From assembly GCF_945906775.1 (NCBI RefSeq), contig NZ_CAMDRE010000001.1, forward strand, positions 372,001-436,000: a DNA stretch of 64,000 bases. Reading direction: 5' to 3'. The translations under genes were made by a program, and so were the position numbers. The notes under the pieces were generated by a model. That model saw nothing but the letters and a program-made list of their open reading frames with translations, was not told the origin of the DNA and ran no database searches. This document shows positions 1-8,657 of the stretch, piece after piece; position 1 is the stretch's first letter, and every line of letters starts with the position of its first letter. The DNA comes from Citrobacter sp. Marseille-Q6884. GTDB taxonomy: Bacteria; Pseudomonadota; Gammaproteobacteria; Enterobacterales; Enterobacteriaceae.

Positions 1-36
1 GATTACACAAAAAATTAAGGAAAACTGAGGAACACC

Positions 37-603
37 ATGAATACGTTGACCTTCCTGCTCTCAACGGTAATTGAGCTTTATACCATGGCGCTGCTATTGC
101 GCGTGTGGATGCAGTGGTCCCGCTGCGATTTTTACAATCCGTTCTCACAGTTTATTGTGAAAATCACCCAGCCTGTTATTGGGCCGTTACGCCGTATCAT
201 TCCCCCGATGGGGCCGATTGACAGCGCCTCGGTCGTGGTCGCGTTAATTCTCAGCTTTATCAAGGCGATAGTGTTGTTTAAAGTGGTGACGTTCCAGCCG
301 ATTATCTGGATAGCCGCTGTGCTGATTGTCCTGAAAACCATCGGATTGTTGATTTTCTGGGTATTGCTGGTGATGGCGATCATGAGCTGGGTCAGCCAGG
401 GTCGCAGCCCTGTGGAATACGTCCTGATGCAACTGGCAGATCCGCTGCTGCGCCCCATCCGCCGTATACTCCCGGGAATGGGCGGAATCGACTTTTCTCC
501 GATGATCCTGGTGCTGCTGCTTTACGTCATCAACATGGGGATCGCTGAAGTATTACAGGCGACAGGCAACATGCTGCTGCCGGGGCTGTGGATGGCGCTA
601 TGA
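37..603 (+). CDS. yggT: YggT family integral membrane protein
   Basis: Protein of 188 residues made of two YggT repeats. Each repeat has hydrophobic helices followed by a conserved P-(I/L)-R-R-I-(I/L)-P segment: PLRRIIPPMG near residue 50 and PIRRILPGMG near residue 140. This duplicated layout is the family signature. In enterobacteria the gene normally follows proC and precedes yggU, and the overlap with yggU seen here fits that. The family has been linked to osmotic or membrane functions, but its biochemical role is not established. The start ATG is preceded by a GAGGAA ribosome site. The protein is complete and of normal length. Confidence 0.93.
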   Translation: MNTLTFLLSTVIELYTMALLLRVWMQWSRCDFYNPFSQFIVKITQPVIGPLRRIIPPMGPIDSASVVVALILSFIKAIVLFKVVTFQPIIWIAAVLIVLKTIGLLIFWVLLVMAIMSWVSQGRSPVEYVLMQLADPLLRPIRRILPGMGGIDFSPMILVLLLYVINMGIAEVLQATGNMLLPGLWMAL

Positions 604-890
604 GTGCCGTCACCCCCTGCGACGACGGTCTGGTTTTACGGCTCTACATTCAGCCTAAAGCCAGCCGTGACAGTATTGTGGGTTTACATGGCGACGAAGT
701 AAAAGTCGCCATTACCGCCCCGCCTGTCGATGGCCAGGCGAACAGCCATCTGGTGAAATTTCTCGGTAAACAGTTCCGCGTGGCGAAAAGCCAGGTCGTC
801 ATTGAGAAGGGCGAGCTTGGTCGCCACAAACAGGTTAAAATCATTCATCCGCAACAGATCCCGCCAGAAATTGCGGCGCTAACTGATTAG
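600..890 (+). CDS. yggU: YggU/UPF0235 small protein
   Basis: Protein of 96 residues of the DUF167 family, a small alpha/beta fold of unknown biochemical function. The GLVLRLYIQPKASRDSIVG opening and the VDGQANSHLVKFLG motif are diagnostic. I place the start at the ATG that overlaps the yggT stop codon (ATGA) rather than at the ATG 12 bases upstream. The shorter form matches the usual family length and implies translational coupling with yggT. It is followed 7 bases later by rdgB, so yggT-yggU-rdgB-hemW read as one operon. Confidence 0.93.
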   Translation: MSAVTPCDDGLVLRLYIQPKASRDSIVGLHGDEVKVAITAPPVDGQANSHLVKFLGKQFRVAKSQVVIEKGELGRHKQVKIIHPQQIPPEIAALTD

Positions 891-897
891 GTATCCC

Positions 898-1491
898 ATG
901 CAAAAAGTTGTCCTCGCGACCGGCAATGCCGGTAAAGTGCGTGAACTCGCCTCTCTTCTGAGCGATTTCGGGCTTGATGTCGTTGCTCAAACGGATCTGG
1001 GCGTTGATTCAGCGGAAGAGACCGGCTTGACCTTTATTGAAAATGCCATTCTGAAAGCGCGTCATGCTGCGCAAATCACCGGCCTGCCTGCCATTGCCGA
1101 TGACTCCGGTCTGGCTGTTAATGCGCTGGGTGGCGCACCGGGTATTTATTCCGCCCGCTATTCCGGTGAAGACGCGACCGATCAACAGAACCTGGAAAAA
1201 CTGCTGCACACCCTGCGGGATATCCCGGAAGAAAATCGTCAGGCGCAGTTCCATTGCGTGCTGGTGTACATGCGCCATGCAGACGATCCCACCCCTATTG
1301 TTTGTCACGGAAGCTGGCCGGGTGTCATTACCCGTGAGCCTGCCGGAAACGGGGGATTTGGCTATGATCCGATCTTTTTTGTCCCCTCGGAAGGTAAAAC
1401 CGCAGCGGAACTGACGCGTGAAAAGAAGAGTGCAATCTCCCACCGCGGACAGGCGCTGAAGCTGCTGTTGGATGCCCTGCGTAATGGTTAA
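898..1491 (+). CDS. rdgB: dITP/XTP pyrophosphatase (non-canonical purine NTPase)
   Basis: Protein of 197 residues of the HAM1/RdgB family. It hydrolyses dITP, dXTP and ITP to the monophosphate plus pyrophosphate, which keeps deaminated purines out of DNA and RNA. Visible signatures are the N-terminal ATGNAGKVREL phosphate loop, the ADDSGLAVNALGGAPGIYSARYSG core, the GGFGYDPIFF segment and the C-terminal SHRGQAL motif. Length is normal. It lies between yggU and hemW, and the hemW start codon falls inside its last codons, which indicates coupled translation. Confidence 0.97.
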   Translation: MQKVVLATGNAGKVRELASLLSDFGLDVVAQTDLGVDSAEETGLTFIENAILKARHAAQITGLPAIADDSGLAVNALGGAPGIYSARYSGEDATDQQNLEKLLHTLRDIPEENRQAQFHCVLVYMRHADDPTPIVCHGSWPGVITREPAGNGGFGYDPIFFVPSEGKTAAELTREKKSAISHRGQALKLLLDALRNG

Positions 1492-2620
1492 GCTTCCACC
1501 GCTGAGTCTGTACATTCACATCCCGTGGTGCGTGCAGAAATGTCCTTACTGCGATTTCAACTCGCATGCGCTGAAGGGCGAAGTCCCTCATGATGACTAT
1601 GTCGGACACCTGCTAAGCGATCTGGATGCCGACGCTGCCTACGCGCAGGGCCGTGAAGTAAAGACCATTTTTATTGGTGGCGGTACGCCGAGCCTGCTGT
1701 CCGGCCCGGCAATGCAAACGCTGCTGGATGGTGTGCGAGCGCGCCTGAACCTGGCGGCGGATGCTGAAATTACTATGGAAGCCAATCCTGGCACGGTTGA
1801 AGCCGATCGTTTCGTCGATTATCAACGTGCCGGAGTGAACCGTATCTCCATTGGCGTGCAAAGCTTCAGTTCGACCAAACTCGAACGTCTGGGACGTATC
1901 CACGGACCGGAAGAAGCCAAACGCGCAGCGCACCTGGCGAGCGGTCTGGGACTTCGCAGTTTTAACCTCGATCTGATGCACGGTTTGCCGGATCAGACGC
2001 TGGAAGAAGCACTGGGCGATTTGCAACAGGCGATCGCACTGAACCCGCCTCACCTTTCCTGGTACCAGCTGACTATCGAACCCAACACGCTGTTTGGCTC
2101 CCGTCCACCGGTGTTACCTGACGATGACGCACTGTGGGATATTTTTGAGCAAGGCCATACGTTGCTTACCGCCGCCGGGTATCAGCAATATGAAACGTCG
2201 GCCTACGCAAAACCGGGCTATCAGTGTCAGCACAATCTTAATTACTGGCGTTTTGGCGACTATCTCGGCATTGGCTGTGGAGCGCACGGCAAGGTCACGT
2301 TCCCTGACGGACGCATTCTGCGCACCACCAAAACGCGGCATCCACGTGGATACATGCAGGGGCGTTATCTGGAAAGCCAGCGAGATGTGGCTGAGGCCGA
2401 TAAGCCATTCGAGTTCTTTATGAACCGTTTCCGGTTACTGGAAGCCGCGCCGCGTGCTGAATTCACACAATACACCGGGCTTGCTGAAGACGTTATACGT
2501 AAAGAGATCGATGAAGCCATCGCGCAGGGATATCTCACTGAGAGCGAAGCGTTCTGGCAGATTACCCAGCACGGTAAGCTGTTTTTAAACTCTCTGCTGG
2601 AGCTGTTTCTGGCGGAGTAA
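1484..2620 (+). CDS. hemW: Radical SAM haem chaperone HemW
   Basis: Protein of 378 residues. HemW is a radical-SAM protein related to HemN that binds haem and delivers it to target proteins. It is not a coproporphyrinogen dehydrogenase. The radical-SAM cluster motif is C16-xxx-C20-xx-C23 (CVQKCPYC), and HemW lacks the extra cysteine of HemN. The GGGTPSLL and GVQSFS motifs follow. I choose the ATG giving MVKLPPLSLYIHIPWC, which overlaps rdgB by 8 bases, instead of an ATG four codons upstream. This gives the usual family length. It is the last gene of the yggT operon and ends opposite ansB. Confidence 0.95.
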   Translation: MVKLPPLSLYIHIPWCVQKCPYCDFNSHALKGEVPHDDYVGHLLSDLDADAAYAQGREVKTIFIGGGTPSLLSGPAMQTLLDGVRARLNLAADAEITMEANPGTVEADRFVDYQRAGVNRISIGVQSFSSTKLERLGRIHGPEEAKRAAHLASGLGLRSFNLDLMHGLPDQTLEEALGDLQQAIALNPPHLSWYQLTIEPNTLFGSRPPVLPDDDALWDIFEQGHTLLTAAGYQQYETSAYAKPGYQCQHNLNYWRFGDYLGIGCGAHGKVTFPDGRILRTTKTRHPRGYMQGRYLESQRDVAEADKPFEFFMNRFRLLEAAPRAEFTQYTGLAEDVIRKEIDEAIAQGYLTESEAFWQITQHGKLFLNSLLELFLAE

Positions 2621-2643
2621 TGCCGAAAATCAGGTAAGACGGC

Positions 2644-2689
2644 AGCTGCGCTTACCTGCCCTGCAGGGGGTAGGGAGATAAGCGCAGCT
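2644..2689. terminator. Bidirectional hairpin between convergent hemW and ansB
   Basis: Long inverted repeat with 11-base arms, AGCTGCGCTTA at 2644-2654 and TAAGCGCAGCT at 2679-2689, around a GC-rich centre that can itself pair. It sits 24 bases after the hemW stop and 12 bases past the ansB stop. That position suits termination from both sides. There is no strong T-run, so this is inferred from position and symmetry. Confidence 0.6.
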
Positions 2690-2700
2690 ACCTTTATCGA

Positions 2701-3747
2701 TTAATACTGATTAAACATCGTCTGGATCTGTTTAGGATCTTTGGTTTGAGTCAACGCCAGTTGCAACAGCACACGTGCTTTTTGCGGATTCAACGAGCCT
2801 GAAGCGACGAAACCATATTTAGCATCATCCACTTCTGCATCCTGAGTGGTCGCGCCCGTTGGTACACGGGAGGAACGCACGACAACGGTACCCTTATGCG
2901 CGGCAGTCGCCAGCGTATCGAAAACCGTTTTATACAGGTTGCCATTACCCACACCCGCACTGACGATCCCCGCATAACCCGCGTCCACCAGCGCTTTTGC
3001 TGGCAGATCGGACGCGTTAGCGTAGTTATAAACAATTCCCACCTTCGGCAGTTCGTTCAGCTTAGAGACATCGAACGGTGTTTCGGTGGTGTGCTTACGC
3101 GCAGGTGTGCGCTGGTAGTCGATTTTGCCGTTATGAATGTAGCCCAGCGGGCCGTAGTTAACGGATTTGAAGGTGGCAACATCGGTGGTGTTGGTTTTGG
3201 TCACATCACGACCATCCAGGACGGTGTCGTTCATCACCACCAGCACGCCGCGGTTTGCAGACGCTTTGTCGGCCGCCGTTACCACGGCGTTATACAGGTT
3301 GAACGGGCCATCAGCGCTCATCCCCGTAGACGGACGCATGGCACCAACCAGCACGACCGGTTTGTTGCATTTGACGGTCAGGTCGAGGAAGTACGCGGTT
3401 TCTTCCATGGTATCCGTACCATGAGTTATCACGAAGCCGTCGGTTTTATCACACTCGGTATTGATCTTCTTCGCCAGCGTTAACCAGACGTCGTCGTTCA
3501 TATCCTGAGAACCGATATTCACAACCTGCTCGCCCTTAACGACGGCAATATCTTTCAGTTGCGGCACAGCATCTACCAGATTTTCTACGCCGACTTTACC
3601 CGCCGTGTAGTTAGATTTTGTAGCGGAATCACCGCCGCCTGCAATCGTACCGCCGGTAGCCAGAATGGTGATATTAGGTAATGCCAGCGCCGCGCCGCTG
3701 AATCCCATAACCAGTGCGGCGAGTGCCGTTTTCCTGAAAAACTCCAT
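2701..3747 (-). CDS. ansB: Periplasmic L-asparaginase II
   Basis: Protein of 348 residues with a 22-residue Sec signal peptide ending GAALA before LPNITILATGGTIAG. The mature enzyme hydrolyses L-asparagine to aspartate and ammonia in the periplasm. Both family motifs are intact: ATGGTIAGG with the nucleophilic threonine, and VITHGTDTMEETAYFL with the second active-site Thr-Asp pair. Length matches type II asparaginases. It is transcribed alone, convergent with hemW. The upstream region holds a plausible CRP/FNR-type site, in line with known anaerobic and cAMP control of ansB in E. coli. Confidence 0.97.
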   Translation of the reverse strand: MEFFRKTALAALVMGFSGAALALPNITILATGGTIAGGGDSATKSNYTAGKVGVENLVDAVPQLKDIAVVKGEQVVNIGSQDMNDDVWLTLAKKINTECDKTDGFVITHGTDTMEETAYFLDLTVKCNKPVVLVGAMRPSTGMSADGPFNLYNAVVTAADKASANRGVLVVMNDTVLDGRDVTKTNTTDVATFKSVNYGPLGYIHNGKIDYQRTPARKHTTETPFDVSKLNELPKVGIVYNYANASDLPAKALVDAGYAGIVSAGVGNGNLYKTVFDTLATAAHKGTVVVRSSRVPTGATTQDAEVDDAKYGFVASGSLNPQKARVLLQLALTQTKDPKQIQTMFNQY

Positions 3748-3778
3748 GTTATTTCTCCAGTTACTTGAATTTGCTGCA

Positions 3779-3794
3779 TTATGTCGATCTCACA
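3779..3794 (-). promoter_or_regulatory. Candidate CRP/FNR-type site upstream of ansB
   Basis: On the minus strand the sequence reads TGTGAGATCGACATAA. The left half is a perfect CRP half-site (TGTGA), and the 6-base spacer leads into a degenerate right half. It lies about 30-50 bases upstream of the ansB start codon. E. coli ansB is jointly activated by CRP and FNR, so the assignment rests on a motif match plus known regulation of the orthologue. The transcription start is not determined here. Confidence 0.5.
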
Positions 3795-3894
3795 GTTGAA
3801 TAATGTGACGTCGTCCAATTAACCAGATTTATATTTCTACGAAATTGTCGTTCTTAGAGATGGATATCAAAAAAAACAGAAAAGTACAAAATAA

Positions 3895-3921
3895 AACGGC
3901 GCAGAATGTTTCTGCGCCGTT
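3895..3921 (-). terminator. Rho-independent terminator of yggN
   Basis: Perfect 12-base stem, AACGGCGCAGAA / TTCTGCGCCGTT, with a 3-base loop. On the minus strand it is followed by T-rich sequence. It lies directly after the yggN stop codon. Confidence 0.85.
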
Positions 3922-3936
3922 AAATAGAAGTGAAGG

Positions 3937-4656
3937 TTATTTCAGATTATTAACTAATGCTTTACGGTCATCTTCCAGCGTCACGACACGAGCACAAACA
4001 TCTTTGCCAAACTGCTGGAAGTCTTTTTCCTGATTCTTCCACTCATTCTGGATCGACGTTTGCAAACCACCGAGGCTACCCAGCACGCCCTGCAGCGGAT
4101 TACCGCCGCCTTTGAGCACGGCTTTTGCACCCATCTCGTTGATGCTATCCTGCAAAATGCCGCCCATCGCCTGATTCACCAGCTGCTGCCCGTCAGCGCG
4201 AACCTGATCAATCGCTTTATAATGGAAGGTCAGACCGTCCGTACGATGCTCGATAATCCGGTTCATCTGCTCTTTTAATTGGGCATCAAGTTTGGTCAAG
4301 CGGCTGCGCATATTACTGCTTTCGCCCACTTCTTTGGCGATGATTTTATCCAGCGCCACGCGGCCTTTCTCTACGCGCGCTCTGGCACCTTCGTCAATCC
4401 ACGGCAGGCTGCTACGCAACGCCGCCTGATAATCTTTAGCCTGCTCGCGCTGTGCGGCGCTCAGGGTGTACTGCTTGCCATTAAAGGTGACATTCCCGGC
4501 CGGTGTAATCACCAGGTCGCCGTTTTCACCCTTCACCTGCACCGTTTGCGGGCTCAAAATCACATCGTCACGTGGGGTGACGCTGCACTGGTAATCGGCA
4601 TGTGCGGCCATCGCCGTGAACGTAAGAACTGCCGCCAGCAGCGTTTTGCGCATCAT
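3937..4656 (-). CDS. yggN: YggN, DUF2884 periplasmic protein
   Basis: Protein of 239 residues with a clear Sec signal peptide (MMRKTLLAAVLTFTAMAAHA) predicted to be cleaved before DYQCSV. It is therefore probably periplasmic. The rest is largely helical and matches the DUF2884 family, whose function is unknown. Two candidate ATG codons are adjacent. The first has a GAGGG ribosome site 6 bases upstream and is kept. The gene ends at a strong terminator and lies downstream of trmB-yggL on the same strand. Confidence 0.88.
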   Translation of the reverse strand: MMRKTLLAAVLTFTAMAAHADYQCSVTPRDDVILSPQTVQVKGENGDLVITPAGNVTFNGKQYTLSAAQREQAKDYQAALRSSLPWIDEGARARVEKGRVALDKIIAKEVGESSNMRSRLTKLDAQLKEQMNRIIEHRTDGLTFHYKAIDQVRADGQQLVNQAMGGILQDSINEMGAKAVLKGGGNPLQGVLGSLGGLQTSIQNEWKNQEKDFQQFGKDVCARVVTLEDDRKALVNNLK

Positions 4657-4705
4657 ATCTATCCCTCAAGACAAATCGGGCCGGCATTTGCCGACCCTCT
4701 GCTAC

Positions 4706-5032
4706 TTAGTCCCACCAAACATCGAAAAGTTCGCTGGTGCGCACTTCTTCAAGTTTGTGCTCTTCCAGCCACTTACGGACAATCGCCTGATGTTCTTCCG
4801 TGCATTTGCCGATTTCCTGCAGGCAGATCAGACCTTCCCAGGCCAGATAGCCGCTGCCGTCAAACGCCAGCTTGTTCGGCTCAATCACTTCATCGATAAA
4901 GTCATCAACGATTTTATCGACCTGCTCTCCAGATGTACCTTCCGGGAAACGCCATGCAACCGAAAATCCGACTTCCTGGAATTCGTCGATATGCATTTTT
5001 TTACGCAGACGACGGCTACGGTTCTTTGCCAT
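4706..5032 (-). CDS. yggL: YggL, DUF469 (50S-subunit associated protein)
   Basis: Protein of 108 residues starting MAKNRSRRLRKKMHIDEFQE with a very basic N terminus and an acidic C terminus ending FDVWWD. This is the YggL/DUF469 signature, and YggL has been reported to associate with the 50S ribosomal subunit. I choose the ATG that overlaps the trmB stop codon (TAATG) and reject an upstream ATG that would add ten residues inside trmB. The overlap indicates a trmB-yggL operon with translational coupling. Confidence 0.93.
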   Translation of the reverse strand: MAKNRSRRLRKKMHIDEFQEVGFSVAWRFPEGTSGEQVDKIVDDFIDEVIEPNKLAFDGSGYLAWEGLICLQEIGKCTEEHQAIVRKWLEEHKLEEVRTSELFDVWWD

Positions 5033-5751
5033 TATTTCACCCTCTCGAACATTAAGTCCCATACGCCGTGGCCAAGACGATGACCACGTTGTTCAAATTT
5101 GGTTACCGGGCGCGATTCCGGGCGCGGTACATAATCGTTACTCTCTGACTGGTTTTTATACCCGTCAATTGAGGACATCACTTCAAGCATGTGTTCCGCA
5201 TAAGCTTCCCAGTCGGTTGCCATGTGGAACACGCCGCCCAGCTTCAGCTTACTTTTCACCAGCTCAGCAAACGGTACCTGAACGATACGGCGTTTATTAT
5301 GACGTGCTTTATGCCACGGGTCAGGGAAAAAGAGCTGAACCATAGATAAAGAATTGTCAGGAATCATTTTATGCAGCACTTCAACGGCATCATGACACAT
5401 GACGCGCAGGTTGCTGACACCCTCTTCATGGGCGGAAGCCAGACACGCGCCGACGCCCGGCGAGTGAACTTCAATGCCGAGGAAATTTTGCTCCGGGCGC
5501 GCTTTCGCCATGGCGACCAGCGAAGCCCCCATCCCAAAACCAATCTCAAGCGTCACCGGCGCTTCACGACCAAACAGCGCGGCGAAATCCACGGGATCTT
5601 CGCTGAACTCAACGCCCATCACCGGCCAGTAGTTTTCCAGCGCGTGTTCCTGCCCTTTCGTCAGTCGCCCCTGGCGACGAACAAAACTACGAATCCGGCG
5701 CAGAGGGCGGCCGTTTTCATCAAATTCCGGTGAAATGACGTCGTTCTTCAT
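5032..5751 (-). CDS. trmB: tRNA (guanine-N7)-methyltransferase
   Basis: Protein of 239 residues. TrmB methylates N7 of G46 in the variable loop of tRNAs using S-adenosylmethionine. The SAM-binding motif LEIGFGMGASLV is near residue 70, the NFLGIEVHSPGVGACL segment follows, and the conserved FPDPWHKARHNKRR motif of the catalytic region lies near residue 145. Length is typical. It is divergent from mutY, with a 160-base shared upstream region, and is followed by the overlapping yggL. Confidence 0.97.
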   Translation of the reverse strand: MKNDVISPEFDENGRPLRRIRSFVRRQGRLTKGQEHALENYWPVMGVEFSEDPVDFAALFGREAPVTLEIGFGMGASLVAMAKARPEQNFLGIEVHSPGVGACLASAHEEGVSNLRVMCHDAVEVLHKMIPDNSLSMVQLFFPDPWHKARHNKRRIVQVPFAELVKSKLKLGGVFHMATDWEAYAEHMLEVMSSIDGYKNQSESNDYVPRPESRPVTKFEQRGHRLGHGVWDLMFERVK

Positions 5752-5911
5752 AAAAGTTTAGTCTGCTGTGTTTGAGGTCTGAAAACGGGCATTATCCAAA
5801 GTTAGTTGCCGGATGCAAGTAAAGGAAGAAAGTGAGCACCGGAAAGTTCCGGTTTACACCCCGTTGCCTCTGTGCTGCAATCTTGCCCCCGGCAATAATG
5901 AAACGGTAATC

Positions 5912-6964
5912 ATGCAAGCGTCTCAATTTTCAGCTCAGGTGTTGAGCTGGTACGACAAATACGGGCGGAAAACGCTGCCCTGGCAAATCGACAAGACGCC
6001 TTACAAAGTATGGCTCTCTGAGGTCATGCTGCAACAAACTCAGGTTGCGACCGTTATCCCTTATTTTGAGCGTTTTATGGCGCGCTTCCCAACGGTAGCT
6101 GATTTAGCCCATGCGCCGCTGGATGAAGTTCTGCATTTATGGACCGGGCTTGGTTATTACGCCCGCGCACGTAATCTGCATAAAGCCGCACAGCAGGTCG
6201 TCGCGCTGCACGGTGGCGTTTTTCCGCAAACTTTTGAGGAAGTCGCCGCTCTGCCTGGCGTTGGACGCTCCACTGCAGGGGCCGTCCTTTCGCTCTCTCT
6301 CGGTCAACATTTTCCAATCCTCGACGGCAACGTGAAGCGCGTGCTGGCCCGCTGTTATGCTGTAAGTGGCTGGCCGGGTAAAAAAGAGGTCGAGAAAAAA
6401 CTCTGGGATTTGAGCGAACAGGTCACACCCGCTAACGGTGTTGAGCGATTTAACCAGGCCATGATGGATTTAGGCGCAATGGTCTGTACGCGTTCGAAGC
6501 CCAAATGCACCCTGTGCCCGTTACAAAATGGCTGCCTTTCTGCCGCGAATGAGAGCTGGTCGCTGTATCCCGGCAAGAAACCCAAACAAACGTTACCGGA
6601 ACGTACCGGCTACTTTTTATTGATTCAGCATGATGATGACGTGCTACTCGCACAGCGCCCGCCAAGCGGATTATGGGGCGGATTATACTGTTTCCCTCAG
6701 TTTGAAGATGAAGATGGCGTACGTCAGTGGCTGGCGCAACGGCAAATTAACGCAGATAATCTGACCCAACTTAATGCGTTTCGCCATACGTTTAGCCATT
6801 TCCATTTAGATATTGTGCCTATGTGGCTTCCTGTGTCTTCATTCACCACCTGCATGGATGAAGGCAATGCGCTCTGGTATAACTTAGCGCAACCGCCGTC
6901 GGTCGGACTGGCAGCTCCTGTGGAGCGTTTGTTACAGCAATTACGCGCCGGTACGCATGTTTAA
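5912..6964 (+). CDS. mutY: Adenine DNA glycosylase MutY
   Basis: Protein of 350 residues that removes adenine mispaired with 8-oxoguanine. The order is a helix-hairpin-helix glycosylase domain with catalytic Glu in LSEVMLQQTQ and Asp in FPILDGNVKR, the [4Fe-4S] loop C-x6-C-x2-C-x5-C (CTRSKPKCTLCPLQNGC), and a NUDIX-like C-terminal domain for 8-oxoG recognition (RPPSGLWGGLYCFPQF). The open frame extends 33 codons further upstream. The start MQASQFSAQVL matches the family length, so I use it. It is followed closely by yggX and then mltC, the usual enteric order. Confidence 0.97.
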   Translation: MQASQFSAQVLSWYDKYGRKTLPWQIDKTPYKVWLSEVMLQQTQVATVIPYFERFMARFPTVADLAHAPLDEVLHLWTGLGYYARARNLHKAAQQVVALHGGVFPQTFEEVAALPGVGRSTAGAVLSLSLGQHFPILDGNVKRVLARCYAVSGWPGKKEVEKKLWDLSEQVTPANGVERFNQAMMDLGAMVCTRSKPKCTLCPLQNGCLSAANESWSLYPGKKPKQTLPERTGYFLLIQHDDDVLLAQRPPSGLWGGLYCFPQFEDEDGVRQWLAQRQINADNLTQLNAFRHTFSHFHLDIVPMWLPVSSFTTCMDEGNALWYNLAQPPSVGLAAPVERLLQQLRAGTHV

Positions 6965-6991
6965 CGCATCGGTCGATAAAGAGGATTATTT

Positions 6992-7267
6992 ATGAGCAGA
7001 ACAATTTTTTGTACTTTCCTGCAACGCGAAGCAGAAGGTCAGGATTTTCAGCTGTACCCGGGCGATTTGGGAAAACGCATTTACAACGAAATCTCGAAAG
7101 AAGCATGGGCACAGTGGCAGCATAAGCAAACCATGCTGATTAATGAGAAGAAACTCAACATGATGAACGTTGAGCACCGCAAATTGCTGGAACAAGAGAT
7201 GATTAACTTCTTGTTTGAAGGCAAGGATGTGCATATTGAAGGCTATACGCCTGAAGAAAAAAAATAA
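6992..7267 (+). CDS. yggX: Fe(2+)-trafficking protein YggX
   Basis: Protein of 91 residues beginning MSRTIFCTFLQREAEGQDF. The conserved Cys7 and the surrounding motif define the family. YggX protects Fe-S clusters from oxidative damage and is part of the SoxRS response in E. coli and Salmonella. It sits 27 bases after mutY, itself an Fe-S enzyme. A GAGG ribosome site precedes the ATG. The protein is complete and of normal size. Confidence 0.96.
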   Translation: MSRTIFCTFLQREAEGQDFQLYPGDLGKRIYNEISKEAWAQWQHKQTMLINEKKLNMMNVEHRKLLEQEMINFLFEGKDVHIEGYTPEEKK

Positions 7268-7288
7268 GCACCGATTACTGGCAATCTC

Positions 7289-7324
7289 GTAGGCCGGATA
7301 AGGTGCTCGCACCACAATCCGGCA
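7289..7324. repeat. REP-like palindrome between yggX and mltC
   Basis: GTAGGCCGGATAAGG and its imperfect inverted partner ending ATCCGGCA flank a short GC-rich loop. This is the usual enterobacterial REP (BIME) core. It lies in the non-coding gap between the two genes. Confidence 0.75.
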
Positions 7325-7364
7325 ACGCGACACAACAACAAACACAACACGCACTTTCGGAATA

Positions 7365-8447
7365 ATGAAAAAATTTCTCGCGCTTGCCGTTATTGCGCCG
7401 TTGCTGATCTCCTGTTCCAGTTCGACCAAAAAAGGCGATACCTATAACGAAGCCTGGGTCAAGGATACCAACGGTTTTGATATTCTGATGGGGCAGTTTG
7501 CCCATAACATCGAGAATCTGTGGGGGTTCAAGGAAGTGCTGATCGCGGGTCCGAAGGACTACGTAAAGTATACCGATCAGTACCAAACCCGCAGCCACAT
7601 CAACTTTGATGACGGTACGATAACCGTCGAGACGATTGCCGGAACCGATCCTGCCGGACACCTGCGTCGGGCGATTATCAAGACATTGCTCATGGGCGAT
7701 GATCCCGGCTCCGTCGATCTCTATTCCGATGTCGATGATATCAAGATTTCCAAAGAACCGTTCCTGTACGGACAGGTGGTCGATAATACCGGTCAGTCTA
7801 TTCGTTGGGAGGGGCGTGCGACAAACTTCGCAAACTACCTGCTGCAAACACGCCTGAAAAGCCGCAGCAACGGTATTCGAATCATCTATAGCGTCACGAT
7901 CAACCTGGTGCCGAACCACCTTGATAAGCGCGCGCATAAATACGTCGGCATGGTGCGTCAGGCTTCACGTAAATATGGCGTCGACGAGTCGCTGATTCTG
8001 GCCATCATGCAGACCGAATCCTCCTTTAACCCGTATGCGGTCAGCCATGCTGATGCACTGGGTCTGATGCAGGTGGTGCAGCACAGTGCCGGCAAAGATG
8101 TTTTCCGCTCACAGGGCCGCTCTGGTACGCCAAGCCGTAGTTTCCTGTTCGACCCGGCGAACAACATTGATACCGGTACCGCCTATCTGGCGATGCTTAA
8201 CAATGTTTATTTGGGCGGTATTGATAATCCAACGTCACGTCGTTACGCGGTGATCACCGCATATAACGGCGGAGCGGGCAGTGTTCTGCGCGTTTTCTCA
8301 AACGATAAAATTCAGGCTGCCAATATTATCAACAGCATGACCCCGGGAGATGTTTATCAAACATTGACCACACGACATCCGTCTTCAGAATCACGCCGAT
8401 ACCTGTACAAGGTCAATTCCGCGCAGAAATCCTATCGACGCCACTAA
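7365..8447 (+). CDS. mltC: Membrane-bound lytic murein transglycosylase C
   Basis: Protein of 360 residues. The N terminus MKKFLALAVIAPLLISC is a lipoprotein signal with lipobox LISC, so the mature protein is an outer-membrane lipoprotein. A DUF3393 N-terminal domain is followed by a Slt70-like catalytic domain. Its catalytic Glu lies in IMQTESSFNPYAVS, and the GLMQV and AYNGGAGSV motifs follow. It cleaves peptidoglycan to 1,6-anhydromuropeptides. Length and motifs are intact. Confidence 0.96.
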   Translation: MKKFLALAVIAPLLISCSSSTKKGDTYNEAWVKDTNGFDILMGQFAHNIENLWGFKEVLIAGPKDYVKYTDQYQTRSHINFDDGTITVETIAGTDPAGHLRRAIIKTLLMGDDPGSVDLYSDVDDIKISKEPFLYGQVVDNTGQSIRWEGRATNFANYLLQTRLKSRSNGIRIIYSVTINLVPNHLDKRAHKYVGMVRQASRKYGVDESLILAIMQTESSFNPYAVSHADALGLMQVVQHSAGKDVFRSQGRSGTPSRSFLFDPANNIDTGTAYLAMLNNVYLGGIDNPTSRRYAVITAYNGGAGSVLRVFSNDKIQAANIINSMTPGDVYQTLTTRHPSSESRRYLYKVNSAQKSYRRH

Positions 8448-8657
8448 TCTTTCCCTCTCCTGCACCGTTAACCGGGTGCCAGGAGAGGCGAAAATGTTAA
8501 CTACGTCACTCTTTTGCTTTGCAATTGGAAATTGTTTGCAAATATTTGTCACAGCTAACAAAAAAAGAGCCTCTCTCGTTGATAGAATCACATCATATAG
8601 CAACGGCAAATGTGCCTTTTAAAACATTCATCCGCATTACGGTGTGAGGAAATTAAC